Below the pieces are notes generated by a model. That model was not told the DNA's origin. It searched no databases and saw only the letters and a program-made list of their open reading frames with translations. Source: JBDHRG01 sp039807445 (lineage in GTDB: Bacteria; Pseudomonadota; Gammaproteobacteria; Competibacterales; Competibacteraceae). From it: a stretch of 20,259 bases of DNA. The stretch spans positions 1 through 20,259 of the forward strand of contig JBDHRG010000056.1 of NCBI GenBank assembly GCA_039807445.1, given 5' to 3'. Within the stretch, counting starts at the first letter, position 1; each line of letters begins with the position of its first letter. This document shows positions 1 to 7,310 of the stretch, piece after piece. Position numbers and translations under genes: made by a program.

Positions 1-298
1 TCCGGTGGCCGGCGGCGTGTTCGAGCTGCGGCTCGACCCCGCGCACCGCAGCCTGCGTACGCCGCAGGCCGAGGAGCGCCTGGCGCAGGCGCTGGCGCAG
101 CACGTCGGCGAACCGGTGCGGCTGAAGATCGAGCCCGGCGACGCGCGCCTCGCCACGCCAGCGCGCGCGCGCGCCGCGCGCGCCGCGGCGCGGCAGCAGG
201 CGGCGGTGCAGGCCTTCAACGACGATGGCCTGGTGCGGGCGCTGGTCGAGACCTTCGACGCGCGGGTGCGCGCCGATTCGATCACCCCGGTGGATTGA
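1..298 (+). CDS. dnaX: DNA polymerase III subunit tau/gamma, C-terminal fragment
   Basis: This is the last 98 or so codons of a gene that begins before the window; the reading frame is already open at base 2 and ends with TGA at 296-298. DnaX is the clamp-loader subunit that also ties the two polymerase cores and the helicase together at the replication fork. The visible part is an Ala/Arg-rich helical stretch followed by an ending that reads LVETFDARVRADSITPVD, which has the pattern of the DnaX C-terminus that contacts the polymerase alpha subunit. A GTG at 5-7 could be mistaken for a start but is an internal codon. The strongest support is context: ybaB and recR follow directly, and dnaX-ybaB-recR is a widely conserved order. 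No slippery frameshift site for gamma production falls inside this fragment. Confidence 0.88.
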   Translation, partial: PVAGGVFELRLDPAHRSLRTPQAEERLAQALAQHVGEPVRLKIEPGDARLATPARARAARAAARQQAAVQAFNDDGLVRALVETFDARVRADSITPVD

Positions 299-322
299 AA
301 CCTTGATGCGGAGAGCGAAGCG

Positions 323-649
323 ATGATGAAGGGTGGCTTGGGCAACCTGATGAAGCAGGCGCAGAAGATGCAGGAAAACCTGCAGAAGGCGCAGGCCGAG
401 CTCGCGGCGATGGAAGTGACCGGCGAATCCGGCGGCGGCCTGGTGCAAGTGCTGATCACCGGCCGCCACGAAGTGCGCCGCGTCAGCATCGACCCCAGCC
501 TGCTCGCCGACGACAAGGACATGCTCGAAGACCTGGTCGCCGCGGCGTTCAATGACGCGGTGCGCAAGATCGAGCGCGTCACGCAGGAGCGCATGTCGGG
601 GCTGGGCGCCGGCATGGGGCTGCCGATGGATCTCGGCAAGCTGTTCTGA
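323..649 (+). CDS. ybaB: YbaB/EbfC family nucleoid-associated protein
   Basis: This 108-residue protein matches the length and pattern of the YbaB/EbfC family of small dimeric DNA-binding, nucleoid-associated proteins. The N-terminus (GGLGNLMKQAQKMQENLQKA, residues 4-23) is the typical basic helix. The middle has the beta-strand core around GLVQVLITGRHEVRRVSI, and the C-terminus has the second long helix and the Gly/Met-rich ending. GGAGAG at 310-315 lies eight bases before the chosen ATG; a second ATG follows immediately at 326. The gene sits 24 bases after dnaX and 16 bases before recR, so the three are probably co-transcribed. Known members bind DNA with modest specificity; the exact role here, perhaps linked to recombination given its neighbour, is inference. 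Confidence 0.95.
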   Translation: MMKGGLGNLMKQAQKMQENLQKAQAELAAMEVTGESGGGLVQVLITGRHEVRRVSIDPSLLADDKDMLEDLVAAAFNDAVRKIERVTQERMSGLGAGMGLPMDLGKLF

Positions 650-665
650 GCCGCGGAGCGCAGCG

Positions 666-1271
666 GTGCCTCCCGTCGCGTACCCGCGCCTGGTCGGCGA
701 GCTGATCGAGGCGCTGCGCTGCCTGCCCGGGGTCGGACCGAAGTCGGCGCAGCGCATGGCGCTGCACCTGCTCGAGCGCGAGCGCTCCGGCGGCGCGCGG
801 CTGGCGAAGGCGCTGGGTGCCGCGCTCGACGGCGTCGGCCACTGCCGCCGCTGCCGCAACCTGTCGGAAGCCGAGCTGTGCCCGGTGTGCCTCGATGCCG
901 GGCGCGACGCCGGGCTGCTGTGCGTGGTCGAAACCCCGGCCGACGTGCTCGCGCTCGAGCAGTCCACCGGCTACCGGGGGCAGTACTTCGTGCTGATGGG
1001 GCGGCTGTCGCCGCTCGACGGCATCGGCCCCGAGGCGCTCGGCCTCGAGCAGCTCGAGGCGCGTCTGGGCGAGGGCGAGGTGCGCGAAGTGATCCTCGCC
1101 ACCAACCCGACGGTCGAAGGCGAGGCGACCGCACACTACATCGCCGCGCTCGCGCACGAGCACGGCGTGCGTGCGACGCGGATCGCCCACGGCGTGCCCT
1201 TCGGTGGCGAGCTCGAGTACATCGACGGCGGCACGCTGTCGCATGCCTTCGCCGGGCGGCGCGAAGTCTGA
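666..1271 (+). CDS. recR: Recombination mediator protein RecR
   Basis: RecR works with RecO, and RecF in some pathways, to load RecA on SSB-coated single-stranded DNA at gaps. The 201-residue product has the helix-hairpin-helix segment at residues 18-30 (LPGVGPKSAQR), a C4 zinc finger at C60, C63, C72 and C75, and then a Toprim domain beginning near residue 82 with the acidic motif CVVETPADVLALE and the ATNPTVEGEATA segment. The start is GTG at 666, chosen because GGAG at 655-658 lies seven bases upstream and the resulting N-terminus matches the family. The frame is also open upstream to 552 inside ybaB, but those codons do not resemble RecR. The start of recR is 16 bases after the ybaB stop. 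Confidence 0.96.
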   Translation: MPPVAYPRLVGELIEALRCLPGVGPKSAQRMALHLLERERSGGARLAKALGAALDGVGHCRRCRNLSEAELCPVCLDAGRDAGLLCVVETPADVLALEQSTGYRGQYFVLMGRLSPLDGIGPEALGLEQLEARLGEGEVREVILATNPTVEGEATAHYIAALAHEHGVRATRIAHGVPFGGELEYIDGGTLSHAFAGRREV

Positions 1272-1282
1272 GCGGGGCAGCG

Positions 1283-1897
1283 ATGGCGGACCTGTTCGCC
1301 GGGCTCGAACCCGAGCGCATTCACGTCGAACGCCCCGACGGCGCCTGGGACTACTGGCCGGCGTTGTTCGCGCCAGACGAGGCGCGCGCGCTGTTCGCCG
1401 AGCTGAGGGAGCGCCTCGCGTGGCGCCAGCACGCGATCCGCCTCCAGGGGCGCACGATTCCGGTGCCGCGGCTCGACGTCTGGTACGGCGATCCCGGCAA
1501 GCGCTACGCGTATTCCGGCATCGTGCTCGAGCCCGAGCCCTGGGAGCCGCGGCTGCTGGCGATCAAGGTGCGGATCGAGGCCGCCACCGGTCACGCCTTC
1601 AACAGCGTGCTCGCCAATCTCTACCGTGATGGCCGCGACTCGGTCGCCTGGCACAGCGACGACGAGCCCGAACTCGGCCGCGACCCCGTGATCGCCTCGC
1701 TCAGCTTCGGCGCCGAGCGCGACTTCTGTCTGCGCCACAAGCGCCTTCGGGCGCTTCCGACCGAAGTGCTGCGGCTGGCCTCGGGCAGCCTGCTGCTGAT
1801 GACGGGGGCGACGCAGCACCACTGGCGCCACTGTGTACCCAAGCGCGCCGGCTTGCTCGAACCGCGCATCAACCTGACCTTCCGGCGGATCGTATAG
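1283..1897 (+). CDS. alkB: AlkB-family 2-oxoglutarate/Fe(II) dioxygenase
   Basis: Members of this family remove alkyl groups from bases in DNA or RNA by oxidative demethylation. The 204-residue protein carries the full iron and cosubstrate set: H124 and D126 in the WHSDDE motif, a distal histidine in HWRHC (H183 by position), and the 2-oxoglutarate-binding RINLTFRRI (R195 and R201). The NSVLANLYRDGRDSVAWHSD block resembles the ALKBH2/ALKBH3-like branch more than E. coli AlkB, so the symbol is used in the family sense. The ATG at 1283 follows GGGG at 1274-1277. The gene begins 11 bases after recR, which suggests it is the last gene of the dnaX-ybaB-recR operon and puts a direct-reversal repair enzyme beside recombination repair. 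Its last codons lie in a tandem repeat (1885-1924). Confidence 0.9.
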   Translation: MADLFAGLEPERIHVERPDGAWDYWPALFAPDEARALFAELRERLAWRQHAIRLQGRTIPVPRLDVWYGDPGKRYAYSGIVLEPEPWEPRLLAIKVRIEAATGHAFNSVLANLYRDGRDSVAWHSDDEPELGRDPVIASLSFGAERDFCLRHKRLRALPTEVLRLASGSLLLMTGATQHHWRHCVPKRAGLLEPRINLTFRRIV

Positions 1898-1924
1898 ACG
1901 CGGATCGTATGACGCGGATCGTAT
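1885..1924 (+). repeat. Three-copy tandem repeat across the alkB stop codon
   Basis: The unit GCGGATCGTAT followed by (A)GAC occurs at 1885-1895, 1900-1910 and 1914-1924, with periods of 15 and 14 bases. The first copy encodes the last AlkB residues and its TAG stop; the other two lie downstream. Each copy contains a TATGAC- or TATAGA-like hexamer that could act as a weak -10 element for the next gene, but I see no matching -35. Confidence 0.9.
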
Positions 1925-1970
1925 GACACAATGTCTCCCGCGCGCGCTTGGCGCGCACGGGGAGGATCCG

Positions 1971-2315
1971 ATGAGCGACTGTATCTTCTGCAAGATCGTC
2001 GCGGGGCAGATTCCCGCCAAGATCGCCTATCAGGACGAGCGCGTGCTCGCGTTCCACGACATCAACCCGCAGGCGCCGGTGCACGTGCTGGTGGTGCCGA
2101 GGCGCCACGTCGCGACGCTGAACGAGCTCGAACCCGCCGATGCCGGCTTGCTCGGCGAACTGTTGCTCGCCGCCAGGCAGATCGCCGCCGAGCTCGGCGT
2201 CGCCGAGCGCGGCTACCGCACGCTGATCAACTGCAACGCCGACGGTGGCCAGGACGTGTTCCACCTGCATCTGCACCTGCTCGCCGGGCGCCGGATGCAG
2301 TGGCCGCCGGGCTGA
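1971..2315 (+). CDS. hinT: HIT-family (HinT-like) nucleotide hydrolase
   Basis: The 114-residue product is a histidine-triad protein of the HINT/PKCI group, which hydrolyses purine nucleoside phosphoramidates and acyl-AMPs in the cytoplasm. It begins SDCIFCKIVAGQIPAKI, typical of the family. It has the NPQAPVHVLVVPRRH nucleotide-binding strand at about residues 32-46 and the triad HLHLHLL at 98-104, in which the middle histidine (H100) is the expected nucleophile. The start is ATG 1971, set by GGAGG at 1961-1965. An in-frame ATG at 1923 would add 16 unrelated residues and lies in the tandem repeat, so it was not used. The gene is convergent with the next gene and is followed by a row of stem-loops. 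Confidence 0.94.
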   Translation: MSDCIFCKIVAGQIPAKIAYQDERVLAFHDINPQAPVHVLVVPRRHVATLNELEPADAGLLGELLLAARQIAAELGVAERGYRTLINCNADGGQDVFHLHLHLLAGRRMQWPPG

Positions 2316-2388
2316 GCCGGGCTTTCCTGCCCGGCTCCCCTGCGGGGCCCGCCCTGAGGGGCGGCCGGATTCGCTCCCGGCGAATCCG
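2315..2388. other. Row of four stem-loops downstream of hinT
   Basis: Four adjacent inverted repeats: 2315-2336 (8-bp stem, loop TTTCCT), 2337-2347 (4-bp GC stem), 2349-2364 (6-bp stem, loop TGAG) and 2366-2388 (9-bp stem, loop TCCCG). With the large hairpin at 2401-2434 they fill nearly all of the convergent gap. None has a classical U-run. They could protect mRNA ends or assist termination. Confidence 0.6.
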
Positions 2389-2400
2389 TGAGCTCCGGAA

Positions 2401-2434
2401 ACGCCGAAGCCCCGCCGGGGCGGGACTTCGGCGT
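2401..2434. terminator. Probable bidirectional terminator between convergent genes
   Basis: Long near-perfect hairpin: arms ACGCCGAAG (2401-2409) and CTTCGGCGT (2426-2434), with a C-A mismatch and inner CCCGCC/GGCGGG pairs. It lies between the ends of hinT (+) and the secreted-protein gene (-), where a shared terminator is expected. No T-run follows on either strand. Confidence 0.6.
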
Positions 2435-2452
2435 GCGGTCGCGGGCGCAGCC

Positions 2453-3091
2453 TTACTGCTGCTTGGTCTTGGCTTCGCCGCCCTTGCCGTTGGCGGCGAA
2501 CAGCCGCAGCAGCGTCAGCGAATCGGGCAGACCGGTTTCCTGCAGACCCTCCTTCTTCTGAAACGCCTTGAAGCCATCCTTGGTCTTGCTGCCCCATTTG
2601 CCGTCGGGCGTCGCGTTCAGGTGGCCGCCGTCCTTCAGCGTCTGCTGCGCGCGCTTCAGCGTCTCGGCGTAGATCAAGCCCTTCTTGTCACCTTCCTTGA
2701 TCTCGACCACCTCGGACTTGGCCTGCAGCCGCGTCGGGCCGAGGAAGCCCATCAGCTCTTGCGCCACCTGGGCGATGCGCGCCTGCGGCACCTTCGAACA
2801 CTGCGATCCGATCAACTCGACCATGAACGGAGTCGAGGTCCAGCTGGCGACGTCGTAGGTGGAGCCCAAGCCGAGGTTCTGCGCGGTGACGTAGCCGTCC
2901 AGCCAGTTCGCCAGCGCGGTCGCGACCTTGAGCTTCTCGTCCTCCTTTTCGGCCGCCTTCAGCACCTGCTCGCACGACAGCAGGCCGACGCCCTTGGGCG
3001 CGTACGCACCATCCTTGTCGACGGCGAAGGCGGGCAGGCTCAGTGCGCTCAAGAGACCGAGGGCGGGCAGGGACAAGGCACGGATATTCAT
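2453..3091 (-). CDS. Secreted protein with Rap1a-like and peptidoglycan-binding domains
   Basis: The 212-residue protein starts with a clear signal peptide (MNIRALSLPALGLLSALSLP, cleavage expected after AFA at about residue 23), so the mature chain should be periplasmic. Residues 40-110 or so (CEQVLKAAEKED, WLDGYVTAQNLG, YDVASW, ELIGSQCSKVP) resemble the Rap1a/Tai family: a helical domain with a paired cysteine near each end, known from T6SS immunity proteins and many uncharacterised periplasmic proteins. Residues 150-200 (KRAQQTLKDGGHLNATPDGK, FQKKEGLQETGLPDSLTLLRL) form a PG_binding_1-type helical repeat. The start ATG at 3091 has GGAGAA five bases upstream and a good promoter behind it; the frame is open to a TTG at 3181, but that adds non-signal residues. 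The function is unknown. Because no effector lies nearby, a cell-wall-anchored housekeeping role is as likely as immunity. Confidence 0.75.
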   Translation of the reverse strand: MNIRALSLPALGLLSALSLPAFAVDKDGAYAPKGVGLLSCEQVLKAAEKEDEKLKVATALANWLDGYVTAQNLGLGSTYDVASWTSTPFMVELIGSQCSKVPQARIAQVAQELMGFLGPTRLQAKSEVVEIKEGDKKGLIYAETLKRAQQTLKDGGHLNATPDGKWGSKTKDGFKAFQKKEGLQETGLPDSLTLLRLFAANGKGGEAKTKQQ

Positions 3092-3152
3092 GGGTTCTCC
3101 TGGAAGGGCGGGGCGCTGCTCACGGCGTCCCCGCAACGCGGTGCGGCAACGC

Positions 3153-3181
3153 ATCATACGGTGAAAGGCTGCTGTTCTCAA
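3153..3181 (-). promoter_or_regulatory. Sigma70-type promoter of the secreted-protein gene
   Basis: Read on the minus strand, TTGAGA (-35, 3181-3176) is followed by a 17-base spacer and TATGAT (-10, 3158-3153). Both hexamers are close to consensus and the spacing is ideal. The start codon lies 61 bases downstream. It also places a promoter directly after the rsgA stop, so this gene need not depend on read-through from rsgA. Confidence 0.7.
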
Positions 3182-3185
3182 GCAC

Positions 3186-4213
<1,028 letters not shown>

Positions 4214-4217
<4 letters not shown>

Positions 4218-5485
4218 CGGGGAAGAACCTCGGGGGTGCGGCACAGCCGCTCGAGATGGGCGATGCGGATCGGCGCTGGCGGGTGCGAATCGTGGAACGC
4301 CGAGTACAGCGGGTCGGGCGTCAGCGTCGCGGCATTGTCGCGGTACAGCCGCAGCAGCGCATCGATCAGCGCGCGCGCATCGGTCTGCTCGGCGGCGAAG
4401 GCGTCGGCCTCGAACTCGTGCCGGCGCGACACCAGCGCGGCGAGCGGGTGCAGGAACACCGTGAAGGCGCCGCCGGCGAGCATGAACAGCAGCAGCGCCG
4501 CGTGCGGCGAGGGCTGCGACACGCCGAGTCCGGCGTAGAACCAGGGCTCGCCGGCCAGCCAGCCGAGCGCCGCCAGCCCGGCCAGGCTCAGCGCGAAGTG
4601 GCTCGCGAGCCGCTTGTGGATGTGGTGGCGCCGATAGTGGCCGAGCTCGTGTGCGAGCACCGCCTCGACGTGCTCGGGTGCGAGCGTCTCGAGCAGCGTG
4701 TCGAGGAACACGATGCGCTTGGCTCGGCCGAAGCCAGTGAAGTAGGCGTTGCCGTGGCCCGAGCGGCGCGAGCCGTCCATCACGAACACGCCCGAACTGC
4801 GAAAGCCGCAGCGCGTCAGCAGTGCCTCGAGGCGCGCGCGCAGGCCGTCGTCTTCGAGCGGCGTGAAGCGGTTGAACAGCGGCGCGATCAGCATCGGGAA
4901 AACCCACACCAAGAGCCCGTTGAAGCCGGCCCACACCCCCCAGGCGTACAGCCACCACAGGCCGCCGGCGTGGTGCATCAGCCACAGCACCAGCCACGCG
5001 AGCGGGGCGCCGAGCGCGAGCGACAGCGCGATGCCCTTGGCGAGGTCGGCGAAGAACAGCCCCGGCGTCATGCGGTTGAAGCCGAAGCGCGCCTCGAGCC
5101 CGAACTGGCGGTATGCCGCGAGCGGCAGCTCGAGCAGCCCGCCGATCATCAGGCAGCTGACGATCACCGCGACGCCGCTCACCGTTGTGCTCCAGCCCGC
5201 GGCGCGCCAGCTGCGGTCGAGCGCCTCGAGCCCGCCGCCCAGCGTCCAGGCCAGCAGCACCGCTGCCGACAACAACAACCCGACGCAGCCGAACCGGGTG
5301 CGGGCGACCGTGTAATCGGCGGCTTTGCGGTGTGCCTCCAGCGTGACGCGCCCGGCGAAGGCGGCGGGTACCGCGTCGCGGTGGGCACGCACGTGGCGGA
5401 TCTGGCGCGTGGCGAGCCACAGCTGCAGCCCCGTGCCCAGCGCCAGCAGCGCGAGGAAAATCAGCGTAAACTCGTGCGTTCGCAT
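4214..5485 (-). CDS. M48 (Ste24/CAAX-type) membrane metalloprotease
   Basis: This 423-residue integral membrane protease belongs to peptidase family M48. The N-terminal half (residues 1-200) is an M48_N-type region with several hydrophobic helices, beginning at about residue 6. The catalytic site is HELGH at 279-283, with the third zinc ligand in HEFEADAFA (E359). Further hydrophobic segments lie at about residues 293-340, as in Ste24 homologues. The NAYFTGFGRAKRIVFLDTLL segment before the active site is also typical. The substrate is unknown: bacteria lack CAAX prenylation, so quality control of membrane proteins is a reasonable guess. GGAGG at 5491-5495 supports the ATG at 5485. The gene is translationally coupled to rsgA and divergent from orn. 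It is longer than HtpX, whose N-terminus also differs, so I do not use that name. Confidence 0.92.
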
Positions 5486-5495
5486 CGCCGCCTCC

Positions 5496-5529
5496 GAAAC
5501 CGCTGGAGGTTAGCCCCGGCGGCGGTTTC
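5496..5529. promoter_or_regulatory. Inverted repeat in the divergent protease/orn intergenic region
   Basis: The arms GAAACCGC (near 5496-5503) and GCGGTTTC (near 5522-5529) are perfect reverse complements about 18 bases apart, in the 100-base gap between two divergent genes. This could be an operator or a leader hairpin. On the minus strand a weak TTGCCT-N18-TAACCT promoter overlaps it. No regulator can be named. Confidence 0.3.
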
Positions 5530-5585
5530 CAGGCAACCGCGGCGCGCGCAGCGCGTAGCCGCATCCTTCCACCACGGAACCGAGC

Positions 5586-6137
5586 ATGGCCCAGCCCTCC
5601 GAAGCCAACCTGATCTGGATCGACCTCGAGATGACCGGGCTCGATCCGCAGAGCGACCGCATCATCGAGATCGCCACCGTCGTCACCGACAGCCAGCTGA
5701 ACACGCTGGCCGAGGGGCCGGTGATCGCCGTGCACCAGAGCGACGAAGTGCTCGAGGCGATGGACGAGTGGAACCGTAACCAGCACGGCAAGTCGGGGCT
5801 CGTCGCGCGCGTGCGCGCGAGCGGCCACGACGAGCGCGCCGCCGAGCTCGAGACGCTCGAGTTCCTGCAGCGCTGGGTACCCAAGGGCAAGTCGCCGATG
5901 TGCGGCAACAGCATCTGTCAGGACCGCCGCTTCCTCGCGCGGCTGATGCCCACGCTCGAAGCCTGGTTCCACTACCGCAACCTCGACGTCAGCACGGTCA
6001 AGGAACTCGGCCGGCGCTGGTACCCGGACAAGGTCAAGGGCTTCGAGAAGCAGTCTTCGCATCTGGCGCTCGACGACATCCGCGATTCGATCGACGAGCT
6101 ACGCTTCTACCGCGAGCGGCTGTTCGTCGCCCCCTGA
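5586..6137 (+). CDS. orn: Oligoribonuclease
   Basis: Orn is the DEDDh 3'-5' exonuclease that degrades the shortest RNAs, including diribonucleotides such as pGpG from cyclic-di-GMP turnover, and is often essential in Gammaproteobacteria. The 183-residue length and sequence are typical. Exo I is IDLEMTGLD (D13 and E15), Exo II lies around MCGNSICQDRRF, and Exo III is SSHLALDDIRDSIDEL with the catalytic histidine and aspartate. The ATG follows GGAAC about eight bases upstream. The gene is transcribed away from the M48-rsgA pair and followed by two strong stem-loops. Confidence 0.98.
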   Translation: MAQPSEANLIWIDLEMTGLDPQSDRIIEIATVVTDSQLNTLAEGPVIAVHQSDEVLEAMDEWNRNQHGKSGLVARVRASGHDERAAELETLEFLQRWVPKGKSPMCGNSICQDRRFLARLMPTLEAWFHYRNLDVSTVKELGRRWYPDKVKGFEKQSSHLALDDIRDSIDELRFYRERLFVAP

Positions 6138-6146
6138 ACGCCGGAT

Positions 6147-6168
6147 GCTGTCGCCGCTCGGCGACAGC
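6147..6168 (+). terminator. Probable terminator of orn
   Basis: Perfect 9-bp hairpin GCTGTCGCC-GCTC-GGCGACAGC starting ten bases after the orn stop. The downstream tract (GCCGTTCCTT) is only weakly T-rich, so termination may be partial. Confidence 0.55.
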
Positions 6169-6183
6169 GCCGTTCCTTGCCAT

Positions 6184-6208
6184 GGCGGCGATCGGCGCGA
6201 TCGCCGCC
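6184..6208. other. Second perfect hairpin after orn
   Basis: Ten-bp perfect stem GGCGGCGATC / GATCGCCGCC with loop GGCGC, 15 bases after the first hairpin. It may reinforce termination or stabilise the orn transcript. Confidence 0.5.
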
Positions 6209-6319
6209 GGATCTGTCGCCCCGGCCCGACGGTTTCCGGTCCGATTTTCCATCCTGATCACCCAGACGCTGACCGCGGGCTGGGCGTGATCCGACAATCG
6301 ACTGATCAGCAAGGATTTT

Positions 6320-6348
6320 TTGCCAATTGGCACGGCACGTGCTTTGTT
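6320..6348 (+). promoter_or_regulatory. Possible promoter/operator of the lipoprotein gene
   Basis: TTGCCA at 6320-6325 is followed after 17 bases by TTTGTT at 6343-6348, a weak sigma70-like pair. The 10-bp palindrome GCCAATTGGC (6322-6331) overlaps the -35, where a repressor could act. The match is too weak to be sure. Confidence 0.3.
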
Positions 6349-6444
6349 TCGAATGTCGGGCAAGACACACGCCGCATCCGAGATGCTGCGGATACCGCGC
6401 AGGCCGCCACGGCGGGCCGCGCACGTTGACAACGGGAGATCGCC

Positions 6445-6774
6445 ATGAAGCTGAACCAGACCCTGATCGCCGCGCTCGCCGCTTCGGCGCTGCTGCTCGC
6501 CGCCTGCGACGACGCCACACCGCCGGCGCAGTCCTCGAGCGATGCCGCCAAGTCGTCGGCCACCGCAGCGGCCGACTCGGCCAAGGACGCCGCCAAGCAG
6601 GCCGGCCAAGCCGCCGACCAGGCGGCAACCGCGGCCAAGGAGAGCGCCCAGCAGAAGGCCGAGCAGGCGGGCGAAGCGGCGAAGCAGGGCTACGACGCCG
6701 CCAAGCAGGCCACCGGCCAAGCGCTCGAGGAAGCCGGCAAGAAGCTGCAGGGCTCGTCGTCGACGCAGAACTGA
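6445..6774 (+). CDS. Small Ala-rich helical lipoprotein
   Basis: The 109-residue product begins with a lipoprotein signal peptide (MKLNQTLIAALAASALLLAA) and the lipobox LAAC with Cys21. Residues +2 and +3 are both Asp; in E. coli, Asp at +2 keeps lipoproteins in the inner membrane, so periplasmic exposure from the inner membrane is likely if that rule holds here. The mature part has no globular pattern. It is a run of roughly 11-residue Ala/Lys/Gln/Asp repeats (KDAAKQAGQAADQ, KQGYDAAKQATGQ) expected to form one amphipathic helix or coiled coil, similar to LEA/apolipoprotein-like proteins. GGGAGA seven to eight bases before the ATG sets the start, and a strong terminator follows. I do not recognise a named family. 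The gene stands alone, and envelope-stress or structural roles are only guesses. Confidence 0.85.
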   Translation: MKLNQTLIAALAASALLLAACDDATPPAQSSSDAAKSSATAAADSAKDAAKQAGQAADQAATAAKESAQQKAEQAGEAAKQGYDAAKQATGQALEEAGKKLQGSSSTQN

Positions 6775-6836
6775 TCGAGATCGAAGGCTCTGCGGCCGCC
6801 GTCGCAGAGCTGTCGGACCCTGTGCGAGGGGGCTGT

Positions 6837-6872
6837 GCCGGTCGCGCGCCGCAGGCGCCGACCGGCTTTTTT
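6837..6872 (+). terminator. Rho-independent terminator of the lipoprotein gene
   Basis: Hairpin GCCGGTCG (6837-6844) / CGACCGGC (6859-6866), with partial extra pairing inside the loop, followed at once by six T residues (6867-6872). It is the most classical intrinsic terminator in the window. Confidence 0.9.
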
Positions 6873-6886
6873 CGTGCGGGTCGGCT

Positions 6887-6979
6887 TCAGCGGACCGGCG
6901 TTTCGCCGTCGAGCGTCAGCAGCAGGGCGTACAGTTCGGCGCGGCGGTCGCGGAACACCCCCCAGGCGCTGCGGGTGCG
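6887..6979 (-). pseudogene. Possible truncated gene tail cut at the repeat
   Basis: About 30 codons ending at TGA (6889-6887) read RTRSAWGVFRDRRAELYALL and then LTLDGETPVR. They use the same G/C-ending codons as genuine genes here. The coding-like stretch stops within three bases of the inverted repeat that begins at 6982, as if the repeat replaced the upstream part of the gene. I do not recognise the family. It may instead be chance open frame in GC-rich DNA. Confidence 0.3.
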
Positions 6980-6981
6980 CT

Positions 6982-7019
6982 GCGCGTAATCCGCTCCGCA
7001 ACATCCCCCTCGCTCCGCC
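6982..7019 (+). repeat. Repeat copy A (38 bp, inverted partner at 7195-7232)
   Basis: A 38-base segment that is the exact reverse complement of 7195-7232. It starts GCGCGTAATCC and ends with the 19-base core ACATCCCCCTCGCTCCGCC, which recurs at 7311-7329. Confidence 0.9.
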
Positions 7020-7072
7020 GCCCGGGCGTCATCAGCCGTCGAAATCCCTGTCCGCCAGCAGCAGCGGCGCGA

Positions 7073-7171
7073 GGCGAGATCATCTTCGCCGACAGCGGCG
7101 CGCTGGTCAGCCGCGAGCTGAAGCGCTTCGCCTACCGCAAGGTCCGGCGGCCAGTGTGGCCGCTGGACTGA
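7073..7171 (+). pseudogene. Possible C-terminal gene remnant
   Basis: The codons before the TGA at 7169-7171 read GEIIFADSGALVSRELKRF and then AYRKVRRPVWPLD. This looks like a natural protein end, with high third-position GC and mixed composition. No start codon or upstream homologous-looking sequence exists: repeat copy A lies about 50 bases upstream. It is probably the tail of a gene whose 5' part was lost. The family is not recognised. Confidence 0.35.
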
Positions 7172-7194
7172 TACGGGTTCCAGAAAATGCCCGG

Positions 7195-7232
7195 GGCGGA
7201 GCGAGGGGGATGTTGCGGAGCGGATTACGCGC
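7195..7232 (-). repeat. Repeat copy B (38 bp, inverted partner of copy A)
   Basis: Exact reverse complement of 6982-7019. Its first 19 bases, GGCGGAGCGAGGGGGATGT, are also the reverse complement of 7311-7329, so copy B can pair with either neighbour. Confidence 0.9.
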
Positions 7233-7268
7233 GCCGCGGGCGCAGGACAGCGCGGAGCGGTGCCGTAC

Positions 7269-7297
7269 CTCGGAGGCGTACACGGATGTACGCCGAG
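7269..7297. repeat. Hairpin between repeat copies B and C
   Basis: Perfect 8-bp stem GGCGTACA (7275-7282) / TGTACGCC (7287-7294) with loop CGGA, extended by CTC/GAG pairs past a 3-base bulge. It resembles the short palindromic intergenic repeats seen in Xanthomonadaceae, as far as I recall. Confidence 0.6.
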
Positions 7298-7310
7298 AAT
7301 GAGCGCAGCG

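Larger units (their letters stand above)
6138..6444. other. Non-coding interval between orn and the lipoprotein gene
   Basis: These 307 bases hold no supported gene. The visible content is two perfect hairpins just after orn, an AT-richer patch at 6290-6355 that stands out from the GC-rich surroundings, and two small palindromes in that patch (GCCAATTGGC at 6322-6331 and GCACGTGC at 6335-6342). The patch is the natural place for the lipoprotein promoter. A small RNA here cannot be ruled out, but nothing in the sequence requires one. Confidence 0.6.

Noticed and set aside
5..298. A complete small gene starting at GTG 5
   Set aside because: The frame is already open at the window edge and the sequence has the character of a dnaX C-terminus.
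2453..3091. T6SS effector-immunity pair
   Set aside because: Only the Rap1a-like protein is present. Neighbours are housekeeping genes and no effector, VgrG or PAAR protein is encoded in the window.
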